Positions 42,619-50,442 are shown, numbered from the stretch's first letter. The stretch is DNA of 64,000 nucleotides from DATBLE01 sp036555585 (GCA_036555585.1 DATBLE010000024.1:62001-126000), one strand, 5' to 3'. Notes: generated from the sequence alone by a model not told the origin. Made by a program: numbers and translations.

Positions 42619-42779
42619 GGTCCAGCCTCGGGTGGGAGCCTGTCCTCGATCTCGGCCAGCACCGGCAGGATGCGGTCGAGGAAGTCGCGCACGCCCTCGA
42701 GGTCCTCGTCCGTCGGGTGGACGCCCTGGGCGGCGGCCGCTTCCCGCAACCGCTGGAGCGGGCTAGACTCGCTGTCCAT
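42615..42779 (-). CDS. Small AtzG-like amidase partner protein
   Basis: A frame of 54 residues (MDSESSPLQRLREAAAAQGV, then HPTDEDLEGVRDFLDRILPV and LAEIEDRLPPEAGP). It is helical, acidic and of the size of AtzG/GatC-like proteins that stabilise an AtzE-type amidase. Its TGA shares GTGA with the start of the amidase gene, which is the typical AtzG-AtzE arrangement. ATG 42779 and the ATG of the divergent FmdB-like gene (42778) share the four bases CATG. A TTG within the frame is an alternative start. Confidence 0.65.
   Translation of the reverse strand: MDSESSPLQRLREAAAAQGVHPTDEDLEGVRDFLDRILPVLAEIEDRLPPEAGP
42764..42769 (+). promoter_or_regulatory. Leaderless -10 box of the FmdB-like gene
   Basis: TAGACT ends 8 bases before ATG 42778, with no ribosome site. 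It lies inside the 5' end of the AtzG-like gene on the other strand. Confidence 0.5.
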
Positions 42780-42969
42780 GCCGGTCTACGAGTATCGCTG
42801 CAAGAAGTGCGACGAGGAGTTCGAGGAGTATCTCTCCACCTCGACGAAGCCCGCGCCCCCCTGCCCGAAGTGCAAGTCGAAGTCGGTCGAGCGTTTGTGG
42901 TCGCGGATCAACACCGAGTGGCTGCCGAGCGACGTCGCCTGGGACCGCGTCGGCCGCTCCTGGGACTAG
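42778..42969 (+). CDS. FmdB-family zinc-ribbon protein
   Basis: A protein of 63 residues with MPVYEYRCKKCDEEFEEYLS and two CxxC knuckles (CKKC and CPKC) forming a zinc ribbon, then a Trp-rich tail (WLPSDVAWDRVGRSWD). FmdB-like proteins are small regulators often found next to amidase (formamidase/acetamidase) operons, which fits the divergent amidase here. The start codon overlaps that of the AtzG-like gene on the other strand. Confidence 0.9.
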   Translation: MPVYEYRCKKCDEEFEEYLSTSTKPAPPCPKCKSKSVERLWSRINTEWLPSDVAWDRVGRSWD

Positions 42970-43030
42970 GCACCGCGCGCTGCCCGCGCCGGTTGCTACC
43001 TCCGCACATCCGTGAGAGGCTGGGAATGGC

Positions 43031-43813
43031 GTGAAGCGAAGCGCTCTAGTGGTAGGCATTGTGCTGGCGACAGGACTGGTCGCTGGAGGTGCGGGTGCTG
43101 GTGCTAGTGCTCTCAGCCAGTTCTCGCTCACGTTCACGGGTAAGCACGTCGCCGACCCTTCGTTTCCCGCCGGGTTGCACCACGAGGGACGCTTCACCGC
43201 CTCGGCGCCGTTCTGCCCGTCCGGCACCGCAGTCGACACGCGTGATGTTCAGGACCCGCCGCTGTGGGTGGAGCGGACGCATACCTGCGACGACGGCAGC
43301 GGCAGCATCGTCGTATCGATGCCAAACGTGACCGGTGAGGACGGAGGGAGCGGCTCCTGGCAGATCATCAAGGGCAGCGGCAAGTACGCGACGCTGAGAG
43401 GCAGCGGCACCTACACCGGTCAGAGCCTCAGTGGTGACCCTGCCGACTTCCTTTCCATCACATATCAGACGACCTGGAAGGGGCTGGTCGACTTCGACGC
43501 TGATCCTCCCACCCTCACGCTGACAGCGACTGCGACCAAGCTCGAGCGGCCGAGACGCACCTACTCGGTGCGCGTGGCGCTCGTCGTGCGCAATGAGGAG
43601 CCGGGCGCCCGTGTGACCTACGCGCTGATCCTCCAGGCGCGCGGGAAGTACGTGTCCGGCGGATCGAAACAAGGCTCGACGACGACCGGCCGAGCCGCCT
43701 TCGTCCTGAAGGTCACACCCCCGAGCGCTGCCCGCGCCCTGCAGTTGAGCGTCAGAGCTGCTGATCCTGTCGGCAACGAGAGCACAACCACAAGAGCCGT
43801 AAGGTTGCCGTAG
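43031..43813 (+). CDS. Secreted protein with allene-oxide-cyclase-like barrel and C-terminal Ig-like part
   Basis: A protein of 260 residues with a signal peptide (KRSALVVGIVLATGLVAGGA then GAGASA). Residues about 30-165 read FSLTFTGKHVADPSFPAGLH and GSGSWQIIKGSGKYATLRGS then GTYTG, resembling the eight-stranded barrel of dirigent/allene-oxide-cyclase-like secreted actinobacterial proteins, with two Cys that may form a disulfide. The C-terminal third (RTYSVRVALVVRNEEPGARV) looks like an Ig-like extracellular domain. Function is unknown. Slightly lower G+C than neighbours by eye. GTG 43031 is the start. Confidence 0.72.
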   Translation: MKRSALVVGIVLATGLVAGGAGAGASALSQFSLTFTGKHVADPSFPAGLHHEGRFTASAPFCPSGTAVDTRDVQDPPLWVERTHTCDDGSGSIVVSMPNVTGEDGGSGSWQIIKGSGKYATLRGSGTYTGQSLSGDPADFLSITYQTTWKGLVDFDADPPTLTLTATATKLERPRRTYSVRVALVVRNEEPGARVTYALILQARGKYVSGGSKQGSTTTGRAAFVLKVTPPSAARALQLSVRAADPVGNESTTTRAVRLP

Positions 43814-43894
43814 AACGCTGACGTTCGAGGCGGCAAACACGCGGGCCGGGCATCCGTATGGGTCAGACTCCGGGCTCCGGTCAAGGAGGACGCG

Positions 43895-44728
43895 ATGCCC
43901 CACGCAGTGATCGACGAAGAGGTCCGGCTCTACTACGAGCTGACCGGGCCCGAGGACGGGCCGGTCGTCCTCCAGCTCGGCGGCGGGCTGTTCGGGCGGC
44001 ACAACTTCGGGCTCGTCAACGACGGCTTCCGCGAGCGCGGCTTCCGGTTGCTCTCCTTCGACGCGCGCGGCTACGGCGCCTCGTCCTGCCCGCGCGAGGC
44101 GTACACGATCGAGGGCTGGGCCGCCGACGCGGCGGCGCTGCTCGACGCGGTCGCGATCGACCGCGCGCTCGTCCACGGCACCTCGATGGGCGGGATGATC
44201 GCGATCGCCTTCACCGCGCTCTATCCGCAGCGGACGATCGCCGCCTGCGCCGACGTCGCCTTCGCGAAGGCCGACCTCTACCGGCGCACCGTCTTCCGCG
44301 TCTGGCGCCGGATGGCCGAGGAGATGGCCTGGGACGAGTTCTCCGACCACGTGACCACGCAGGCGGTCGGCGCCGGGTTCATGGAGAGCCCCGAGGGCGA
44401 GAGCATCTTCCAGCTCGTCCGCGACATCGTCGGCCTCAACGACCCGTACACGGTACGGCAGGCCTGCCTGGCGATGGAGAACATGGACCTCTCGCCGTTC
44501 GTCCCGAAGATCGAGCGGCCGCTGTTGATGACGAACGGGACTCACGACGTCCTCTGCCCGCCCGACCTCGCGCCGAGCGGCCTCGGCGCCCGTAAGATGG
44601 CCGAGCTGAACGAGCACATAGAGCTGGTCGAGTTCCCCGACATCGGCCATGCCGACCTGGTCGAGTGCCCGCAGGACGCGATCCGCATCGTCGGCGACTT
44701 CTTCGACCGCGCGCTCGCCTCGAGCTGA
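43895..44728 (+). CDS. Alpha/beta-fold hydrolase
   Basis: A protein of 277 residues. It has the oxyanion segment LQLGGGLFGRHNFGLV, the nucleophile elbow VHGTSMGGMIAIAF (Ser), an acid in TNGTHDVLCPPDL and a His in FPDIGHADLVECP. The pattern matches 3-oxoadipate enol-lactonase and related esterases or C-C hydrolases. Such a lactonase or hydrolase would suit aromatic or pyridine ring breakdown, but the substrate cannot be assigned. GGAGG lies 5 bases before ATG 43895. It converges with the NTF2-like gene, 3 bases apart. Confidence 0.87.
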   Translation: MPHAVIDEEVRLYYELTGPEDGPVVLQLGGGLFGRHNFGLVNDGFRERGFRLLSFDARGYGASSCPREAYTIEGWAADAAALLDAVAIDRALVHGTSMGGMIAIAFTALYPQRTIAACADVAFAKADLYRRTVFRVWRRMAEEMAWDEFSDHVTTQAVGAGFMESPEGESIFQLVRDIVGLNDPYTVRQACLAMENMDLSPFVPKIERPLLMTNGTHDVLCPPDLAPSGLGARKMAELNEHIELVEFPDIGHADLVECPQDAIRIVGDFFDRALASS

Positions 44729-44731
44729 CTC

Positions 44732-45133
44732 CTACTTGAGGGGGTTCGTCCCCGCCATCCAGATGATCACGCGGCTGAACTTCCCGTCGGCGTCGATGTC
44801 GAAGAAGTTGCAGTTGTGCATGTCGTTCCTCGTGCCGTCGTTCAGCTCGCCGATGTAGCTCTGCTCGGTCGCCACCTTCCCCGCCTCGGGCTCGACGACG
44901 ATGTTCTTGATCTCGTGGAAGATCGAGACCGAATTGCCGCAGAAGTCCGTGAACATGCGGCGGATCTCGTCGGCGCCGGAGAAGACCGCGTGGTCGGTCT
45001 GCACGGTCAGAACGGCGTCGTCGGCGAAGTGGGAGAGGATCGCGTCGACGTCCTTCGCGTCGACCGCCTTGAAGTAGCTGTCCGGCAGAGCGGCGAGCTG
45101 GTCGCCCGTCAGCGGCTGGGTCTGGGTGGCCAC
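44732..45133 (-). CDS. NTF2-like (SnoaL-type) protein
   Basis: A protein of 133 residues: QLAALPDSYFKAVDAKDVDA then ILSHFADDAVLTVQTDHAVF and SGADEIRRMFTDFCGN, the cone-shaped fold of NTF2/SnoaL proteins, which serve as isomerases, dehydratases or binding proteins. GTG 45133 has GAGGAGG 5 bases upstream. A GTCTGAC site identical over 13 bases to that upstream of the DsbA-like gene at 31669 lies 16 bases before the start, suggesting common control. Confidence 0.8.
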   Translation of the reverse strand: MATQTQPLTGDQLAALPDSYFKAVDAKDVDAILSHFADDAVLTVQTDHAVFSGADEIRRMFTDFCGNSVSIFHEIKNIVVEPEAGKVATEQSYIGELNDGTRNDMHNCNFFDIDADGKFSRVIIWMAGTNPLK

Positions 45134-45148
45134 GATGCCTCCTCGACT

Positions 45149-45162
45149 CGAATGTCAGACTT
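45149..45162. promoter_or_regulatory. GTCTGAC operator-like site upstream of the NTF2-like gene
   Basis: On the minus strand it reads AAGTCTGACATTCG; 13 of these bases are identical to the site at 31654-31666. Confidence 0.5.
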
Positions 45163-45205
45163 CTGCGCGAGTCTAGACGACCTCGACCCGCCGCGACCCC
45201 GGAAC

Positions 45206-45514
45206 TCACTCGAGCTCGAGCGCCACCCGAAGGGCGGCGTTCAGCTGATGCAGCTGCTCGGGCCCGAGGGCGCCGCGGCGCCTGTCGAGTACCCGCTTGG
45301 GGATCGTGAAGAGGTTGTCGCAGTTGGCCACGCATTCGCGCGCGAGCCCCTGATCCGGCCCGAGCGAGACTTCGGTGGGCACCCCGCGGATCTTGCTCGT
45401 GACCGCGACGACACTCACATTGCGGAGGTGAGGGATCGCCCGGTCGCGCGTGACGATCACTGCGGGATGCCGGCCTCCGGGAAGCGAGGTGTCGTAGACG
45501 TCCCCGCGGTTCAC
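45206..45514 (-). CDS. MazF/PemK-family toxin
   Basis: A predicted mRNA interferase of 102 residues: MNRGDVYDTSLPGGRHPAVI, VTRDRAIPHLRNVSVVAVTS, then GVPTEVSLGPDQGLARECVA and NCDNLFTIPKRVL. The RGD-V start and the CDN segment are typical of MazF. GTG 45514 shares GTGA with the antitoxin stop. The toxin lies in the first of two back-to-back TA operons. Confidence 0.9.
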   Translation of the reverse strand: MNRGDVYDTSLPGGRHPAVIVTRDRAIPHLRNVSVVAVTSKIRGVPTEVSLGPDQGLARECVANCDNLFTIPKRVLDRRRGALGPEQLHQLNAALRVALELE

Positions 45515-45777
45515 AGCGGGTCGGCGTCCTTCTCCTCGGCGGCGACCAGCTCCGCCAACGCGGCCAGCCCGACCTCACCCGGCCACTCTTCCTGAGGCTG
45601 CTCGCCGTAACCACGGCGATATGCCTCCTCGATTTCCCGCTCGCGCTCGTCGCGGAGAAGGCGCTCTAGCGCCTGGCGAAGGGCAGCCGCGCGGTTCGGG
45701 AACCGTCCGCGCGCGATCGCACGGTCCAGTCGGGAGAGGTCCTCTTCTGGTAGACGAATTGCTATCTGTTGTGACAT
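45511..45777 (-). CDS. Ribbon-helix-helix antitoxin of MazF
   Basis: A protein of 88 residues starting SQQIAIRLPEEDLSRLDRAI after the initiator Met, then NRAAALRQALERLLRDERER, a ribbon-helix-helix DNA-binding fold with an acidic C-terminus (ALAELVAAEEKDADPL). A longer frame opens upstream, but TATACT ends 6 bases before ATG 45777, so the leaderless start is preferred. Antitoxin and toxin overlap by 4 bases. Confidence 0.86.
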   Translation of the reverse strand: MSQQIAIRLPEEDLSRLDRAIARGRFPNRAAALRQALERLLRDEREREIEEAYRRGYGEQPQEEWPGEVGLAALAELVAAEEKDADPL

Positions 45778-45783
45778 GCAGGA

Positions 45784-45829
45784 AGTATACCACGAGCTCA
45801 AAGTGGTCACTTGAAGTGACTGGTACGAT
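45784..45829. promoter_or_regulatory. Shared control region of two divergent TA operons
   Basis: The minus-strand -10 TATACT (45789-45784) faces left and the plus-strand -10 TACGAT (45824-45829) faces right. Between them lies the palindrome GTCACTTGAAGTGAC (7-base arms around one base), a likely operator able to control both modules. Confidence 0.65.
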
Positions 45830-45838
45830 CAGATGACC

Positions 45839-46057
45839 ATGAAGGAGATCGGAGCGGCCGAGTTCAAGGCGCACTGCCTGTCGATCCTCGACGAGGTCGA
45901 CGACGACGGCCTTGTGATCACGAAGCGCGGAAAGCCCGTCGCAAAGCTGATCCCGATTCGCGCCGAAGCCGGCGAGCTCATCGGCGCCCTGGCCGGCAAA
46001 CTGACGATCAAGGGCGAGATCCTCTCGACCGGCGCGGCCTGGGATGCTCAACCTTGA
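45839..46057 (+). CDS. Phd/YefM-type antitoxin
   Basis: A protein of 72 residues: MKEIGAAEFKAHCLSILDEV then DDDGLVITKRGKPVAKLIPI, the Phd/YefM DNA-binding fold. ATG 45839 lies 9 bases after TACGAT; an in-frame ATG at 45833 is only 3 bases from that box, so it is less likely if the message is leaderless. The gene overlaps the PIN toxin by 14 bases. Confidence 0.86.
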   Translation: MKEIGAAEFKAHCLSILDEVDDDGLVITKRGKPVAKLIPIRAEAGELIGALAGKLTIKGEILSTGAAWDAQP

Positions 46058-46406
46058 CACGCACGTTCTCGTCTTCGCGCTCGCCGGCGAGCTGACCACA
46101 GCGGAGCGACGACGCCTGCAGCGCGACCGCTGGGGCATCTCGGCAATCGTGCTCTGGGAGATCGCGAAGCTCACGCAGCTCGGCCGGATAGACGTCGATC
46201 TCGACGACCCGAGCATCGTCCGCGTCCTGTCCGGCGTGCCGGTCTGGCCGTTGACCCGCGAGATCGCGCTGGCGAGCACGAGGCTCGACGTTCGCGGCGA
46301 CCCCGCCGACGAGCTGATCGCCGCGACGAGCGTCGTGCACGGTGCGCCGCTCGTGACCAGAGACCGCGGGTTGCGTCGCTCGAAGCTCGTGCCCCTGGCG
46401 CGTTAG
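46044..46406 (+). CDS. VapC-type PIN-domain toxin
   Basis: A protein of 120 residues starting MLNLDTHVLVFALAGELTTA, with GISAIVLWEIAKLTQLGRID and DPADELIAATSVVHGAPLVT then RDRGLRRS. The Asp and Glu residues of the PIN active site are in place, as in the VapC group paired with Phd-type antitoxins. Its stop overlaps that of the convergent PuuE-like gene by 4 bases. Confidence 0.9.
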   Translation: MLNLDTHVLVFALAGELTTAERRRLQRDRWGISAIVLWEIAKLTQLGRIDVDLDDPSIVRVLSGVPVWPLTREIALASTRLDVRGDPADELIAATSVVHGAPLVTRDRGLRRSKLVPLAR

Positions 46407-47305
46407 CTGTCGTTCGGCGTCGGCCGATGGTGCGCGTGCCAGTGCCGCGCGATCTCGGCGCGCGTCGTCACCCACACGTCCTCGCGCGAGCGCACGTGGG
46501 CGAGGAAGCGGTCGAGCGCCCGCGCGCGGCCCGGGCGGCCGACGATCCGGCAGTGCAGGCCGACGTTCATCATCCGGCCGCCCTCGTCGTACAGCTGCTC
46601 GAACGTGTCGACCAGGTACGTGTGGAAGTCGTCGCCGGTCGCGAACCCGTTCGGAATCAGGAACTTCATGTCGTTCACGTCGAGCGTGTACGGGATCACC
46701 AGGTGCTGCCGACCCGCCACCTCGACCCAGTACGGCAGCTCGTCCGAGTAGTCGTCGGAGTCGTAGAGGAAGCCGCCGTCCTCGACGACCAGCCGGCGCG
46801 TGTTCTCGGTGTTCCGCCCGGTGTACCAGCCGACGGGCCGCACGCCGCAGGCCCGCTCGATCGCCTCGACCGCGAGGCGCAGGTGCTCGCGCTCCTCCTC
46901 CTCGGACAGCGCCGCGTAGTCGAACCAGCGCCAGCCGTGGCTGGCGACCTCCCAGCCGGCGTCCACCATCGCGCGGGCCGCGGCCGGATTCTGCTCCAGC
47001 GCGCGGCCGACCGCGTAGACCGTCAGCGGCAGCCCGTGTGCCGTGAAGATCCGGTGCACGCGCCAGAAGCCGGCGCGGCTGCCGAACTCGAACATCGACT
47101 CGACGTTGAGGTTCCGGCGGCCGACGGTGGCGGCTGCGCCGACCACCTCCTGCAGGTACGACTCGGCCTCGGCGTCGCCCTCGAGCACGGACCGCTCGCC
47201 GCCCTCCTCGTAGTTGAGGACGAAGCTGACGGCGAGCCGCGCCCCGTCCGGCCAGCGCGGGTCGGGCGGGCTCGCGCCGTAGCCGACGAGATCGCGCGCG
47301 CTCAC
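46403..47305 (-). CDS. puuE: Allantoinase of the polysaccharide-deacetylase fold (PuuE type)
   Basis: A protein of 300 residues: RLAVSFVLNYEEGGERSVLE, GWEVASHGWRWFDYAALSEE, RPVGWYTGRNTENTRRLVVE, DGGFLYDSDDYSDELPYWVE and MMNVGLHCRIVGRPGRARAL. This order and wording closely match PuuE, the metal-independent allantoinase of bacterial purine breakdown, which converts allantoin to allantoate. The M20 amidohydrolases in the window could then act on allantoate. GTG 47305 shares GTGA with the stop of the RidA gene. Confidence 0.9.
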   Translation of the reverse strand: MSARDLVGYGASPPDPRWPDGARLAVSFVLNYEEGGERSVLEGDAEAESYLQEVVGAAATVGRRNLNVESMFEFGSRAGFWRVHRIFTAHGLPLTVYAVGRALEQNPAAARAMVDAGWEVASHGWRWFDYAALSEEEEREHLRLAVEAIERACGVRPVGWYTGRNTENTRRLVVEDGGFLYDSDDYSDELPYWVEVAGRQHLVIPYTLDVNDMKFLIPNGFATGDDFHTYLVDTFEQLYDEGGRMMNVGLHCRIVGRPGRARALDRFLAHVRSREDVWVTTRAEIARHWHAHHRPTPNDS

Positions 47306-47682
47306 GGCTTCCGTGCCACCGCCTCGATCTCGATCAGCACGCCGGCCGGCAGGCCCGCCTGCACCGACGTCCGCGCGGGGTAGGGCTGCGAGAAGAACTC
47401 GAGATAGACCTCGTTGTAGGCGGCAAAGTCGGCGAGGTCGACGAGGTACGCGTTCACCTTGACCACGTCGTCCAGCGTGCAGCCCGCCGCCTCCACGCAG
47501 GTGCGGATGTTCTGGAGCGTCTGCCGGGTCTGCTCGGCGATCCCACCCTCGACCAGGTTCCCATCCCCGTCGACGCCGGTCTGCCCCGCGGTGTAGACCG
47601 TCTCGCCCGAGACGACCACCGGCGAGTAGGGCGGCTTCGGGACCGGCAGGTTCTCAGGTTGCAGCGCTTGCCTCGGCATCAT
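47302..47682 (-). CDS. ridA: RidA/YjgF-family imine deaminase
   Basis: A protein of 126 residues: VVVSGETVYTAGQTGVDGDG, IAEQTRQTLQNIRTCVEAAG, and YPARTSVQAGLPAGVLIEIE with the conserved Arg (about 105) that holds the substrate carboxylate. It hydrolyses reactive enamine/imine intermediates made by PLP or amino-acid-oxidising enzymes. ATG 47682 shares ATGA with the CoA-transferase stop, behind AAAGGAG. It lies between CoA-transferase and PuuE in one tightly coupled operon. Confidence 0.9.
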   Translation of the reverse strand: MMPRQALQPENLPVPKPPYSPVVVSGETVYTAGQTGVDGDGNLVEGGIAEQTRQTLQNIRTCVEAAGCTLDDVVKVNAYLVDLADFAAYNEVYLEFFSQPYPARTSVQAGLPAGVLIEIEAVARKP

Positions 47683-48869
47683 CCATCTCCTTTCGACTCG
47701 ATTCCGAACACGCCGGACTCTGCCAGTGCGCGGATACGCTCCGGCTCGTATCCGCACACCTCGACCAGGACCTGCTCCGTGTGCTCGCCGCGCGCCGGCC
47801 CGGGCCGCACCGGCTGCTCCGGGCCCGAGAGACGAAGCGGCGAGGCGACCTGGCGCACCACGCCCAGCCGCGGATGGTCGTACTCGACCAGCCGCGCCTC
47901 CTCGAGCGCGGCGGCCACGTCGTTCACCGGCGAGCAGGGAACGCCCGCCCGGCCCAGCAGCTCGAGCCAGTCGCCGCTCGTCCGCGCGAGGAAGACCTCG
48001 TCGAGGATCGGCGAGAGCTCGTCGCGGCGGCGGTCGCGGTCGGCAAAGGTCGGGAACTCGTCCACGAGGTCGGGGCGCCCGATCGCGTCGCAGAGCAGCG
48101 TCCAGAACTTCTCCTTCGGGCAGGCGACGACGATCCAGCCGTCGGCCGTCTCGAAGTTCTGGAAGGGGACGATCGACGGGTGCGCCGAGTTGCGGCGCCG
48201 CGGCGGCACGTAGCCGCGCGAGGCGGCCCAGGTGCCGACGTACATCAGCTCGTGCAGCGCCGTGCCGAGCAGCGAGACGTCGCAGTCGCAGCCGGTGCCG
48301 TCGCGACGCGCACGCCACAGCCCTGCGAGCACGGCGATCGCCGACGCGTACCCGCCCGAGAGGTCGACCAGCGAGAGGCCGCTCTTCGTCGGCGGCCCGT
48401 CGGGGTCGCCGGTGAGGCTCATCCAGCCCGCGAGCCCCTGCATCATGTAGTCGTAGCCGCCCTGGGCGGCCCGCAGGCCGGTCATCCCGAAGCCGGAGAG
48501 CGAGCAGCAGACGATCCGCGGGTTGACGTCCTTCAGGTCGTCGTAGGTGAGCCGGAGCTTGGCCGGCTGGTCGCCGCGCAGGTTCGAGTAGACGACGTCG
48601 GAGCCGCGCACGAGATCCTCGAAGACGCCACGCGCGTCGGGGTGGCGCAGGTCGAGCGAGACGCTCCGCTTGTTGCGGTTGAAGGTCTCGAAGAAGAGCG
48701 AGTCCTCGCCATCGGCAAAGGGCGGCACGTACCGGCCGACGTCGCCGCGCGAGGCGGGATCCTCGATCTTGATCACGTCGGCGCCCAGGTCCGCCAGCTG
48801 CAGCGTGCCCCAGGGCCCGGCGCCGAACTGCTCGATCGCGACCACGCGGACGTCAGCCAGCGGCTGCAC
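47679..48869 (-). CDS. Class III CoA-transferase (CaiB/BaiF family)
   Basis: A protein of 396 residues: VQPLADVRVVAIEQFGAGPW, LADLGADVIKIEDPASRGDV, RNKRSVSLDLRHPDARGVFE, and GGYDYMMQGLAGWMSLTG with the catalytic Asp. It moves CoA between carboxylic acids such as oxalate, carnitine, mesaconate or itaconate. GTG 48869 overlaps the LLM gene by 17 bases. Together with the MaoC, CitE and acyl-CoA dehydrogenase genes at 55.7-60.7 kb it could activate a dicarboxylate; inference. Confidence 0.9.
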   Translation of the reverse strand: MQPLADVRVVAIEQFGAGPWGTLQLADLGADVIKIEDPASRGDVGRYVPPFADGEDSLFFETFNRNKRSVSLDLRHPDARGVFEDLVRGSDVVYSNLRGDQPAKLRLTYDDLKDVNPRIVCCSLSGFGMTGLRAAQGGYDYMMQGLAGWMSLTGDPDGPPTKSGLSLVDLSGGYASAIAVLAGLWRARRDGTGCDCDVSLLGTALHELMYVGTWAASRGYVPPRRRNSAHPSIVPFQNFETADGWIVVACPKEKFWTLLCDAIGRPDLVDEFPTFADRDRRRDELSPILDEVFLARTSGDWLELLGRAGVPCSPVNDVAAALEEARLVEYDHPRLGVVRQVASPLRLSGPEQPVRPGPARGEHTEQVLVEVCGYEPERIRALAESGVFGIESKGDG

Positions 48870-49728
48870 GCGCCACCTCCGCCAGCCGCTCGGCGTCCCC
48901 GTACTCGCCGAGGTTGAACACGATGTGCCTGGCGCCCGCGTCGACGTACTCCCGGACCCGGGCCACGCACTCCTCGGGCGTTCCCGCGACGCAGTAGCGG
49001 TCGACCACGTGCTCGGAGATTCCCGAATACCTTCGGCGGAGGTGGGCGTAGAGCTTCTCCTTCGTTCCCACGTGTGCGGGAACGGTGACCGCCGGCGTGA
49101 CGTGGGGAGGCAGCTCTTCTCGGCCGCGCGCGAAGCGCGCGGGCGACACCCAGATCGGGATCCAGCCGTCGCCGAGCTCGGCTGCGCGGCGGATGGCGGC
49201 GTCGGAGCGACCGCCGACCCAGAGCGGCAGCCCACCCGGCTGCGCCGGCCGCGGAGCGATTTCGATGCCGGCGAACGAGAAGAAGCGGCCGGAGAAGCTC
49301 GCCGGCGACGGCCCGAACAGCGAGCGCAGCGCCCGCATCGCCTCGTCGGTCCGGGCGCCGCGCTCGCGCGGGTCGACCCCGACCGCCTCGAAGTCCTTCT
49401 CGCCCTCCCCGCCGACGCCCACGCCGAGGATCACCCGCCCGCGCGACACGTAGTCGAGCGAGGCGAACTCCTTGGCGACGACGCTCGGCTGCCGGAGCGG
49501 CAGCAGGACGATCCCGGCGCCGAGCTTGATCCGCTCGGTGACCGCGGCGAATGTGGAGAGCGCGACCACGACGTCCAGGATCGGGTTGCGGTAGGAGATG
49601 TGGTCGCCGGCCCAGATCGAGTCGTAACCGAGCTCCTCCGCCGCCTGCGCGAGGGCGCGGTAGCGGCCGGGGTCGGGCATCCCGTCGACCTGCTGGCCGC
49701 TGCCCTGGATGCCGAAGGCGACGCTCAA
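48853..49728 (-). CDS. LLM-class (F420-type) oxidoreductase
   Basis: A protein of 291 residues beginning LSVAFGIQGSGQQVDGMPDP, with ELGYDSIWAGDHISYRNPIL, LDYVSRGRVILGVGVGGEGE and LPLWVGGRSDAAIRRAAELG, a luciferase-like TIM barrel. TTG 49728 shares TTGA with the stop of the GntR gene. Substrate unknown; it lies in the hydantoinase/CoA-transferase operon and is distinct from the family member at 18694. Confidence 0.86.
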   Translation of the reverse strand: MSVAFGIQGSGQQVDGMPDPGRYRALAQAAEELGYDSIWAGDHISYRNPILDVVVALSTFAAVTERIKLGAGIVLLPLRQPSVVAKEFASLDYVSRGRVILGVGVGGEGEKDFEAVGVDPRERGARTDEAMRALRSLFGPSPASFSGRFFSFAGIEIAPRPAQPGGLPLWVGGRSDAAIRRAAELGDGWIPIWVSPARFARGREELPPHVTPAVTVPAHVGTKEKLYAHLRRRYSGISEHVVDRYCVAGTPEECVARVREYVDAGARHIVFNLGEYGDAERLAEVARAAAG

Positions 49729-50411
49729 ACGACGGTCGTGCGCCCCGCCGCCCGCCACGCCTTCTCGTAATACGGACGCAGCCACTCGAGGTGGTCGAGC
49801 ATCTGCTCGCCGGCGCCGGTCTCGTCGCCGCTCTCGATCGCAGCGGCGATCCCGCGGTGGTGCTCGTTGATCGAGCGGTGCCACCCGCGCCCGAGCCGCG
49901 AGCGCGACAGGTGCGTCTGCAGCACCGCGAACACGGGCTGGGCGGCGATCGAGAGGAGCGTGTTGCCGCACGCGGCGATCACGCAGGAGTGGAAGTCGCG
50001 GTTGTAGACGAACTGCTCCTTGGTGGGCAGCTGCAGCGGCCGGTCCGGGATCGCCTCGTGCAGCAGGACGACGTCGTCCTCGGTGCGGCGGCGGGCGGCC
50101 AGCCGCGCCGCGGGGACCTCGAGCAGCTCCCGCGTCTCGAGCAGCTCCTCCAGGGTCAGGTCGTCGGCGGCGGTCAGCAGGTCGATGCCCGACCGCAGCG
50201 ACTCGGAGAGATGGCCGGCGCTCGGAACGGTGACGAACGAGCCGCCGCCGGCGCCCTTGGCCGTCCGGATCAGGCCCTGTGCGGTCAGCAGCCGCAGCGC
50301 CTCGCGGATGGTCGCGCGGCTGACGCCGAACTCCTCCGCCAGCACCGTCTCCTTCGGCAGGCGGGAGCCCTCCTCGAGCACGCCTTCGAGGATCTGCTCG
50401 CGCAGCCGCAT
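49725..50411 (-). CDS. FadR-subfamily GntR transcriptional regulator
   Basis: A regulator of 228 residues from ATG 50411: winged helix (SRLPKETVLAEEFGVSRATI then REALRLLTAQGL) and an FCD ligand domain (TLEELLETRELLEVPAARLA; RDFHSCVIAACGNTLLSIAA; HHRGIAAAIESGDETGAGEQ). Upstream in frame the codons read VAKAYELIA, part of the usual first helix, but no ATG, GTG or TTG precedes them, so the annotated N-terminus may be short or use CTG 50420. It is a candidate to bind the TTGTATACAA or GTCTGAC sites found in this window. Confidence 0.87.
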   Translation of the reverse strand: MRLREQILEGVLEEGSRLPKETVLAEEFGVSRATIREALRLLTAQGLIRTAKGAGGGSFVTVPSAGHLSESLRSGIDLLTAADDLTLEELLETRELLEVPAARLAARRRTEDDVVLLHEAIPDRPLQLPTKEQFVYNRDFHSCVIAACGNTLLSIAAQPVFAVLQTHLSRSRLGRGWHRSINEHHRGIAAAIESGDETGAGEQMLDHLEWLRPYYEKAWRAAGRTTVV

Positions 50412-50442
50412 CGCGATCAGCTCGTAGGCCTTCGCTACGCGC

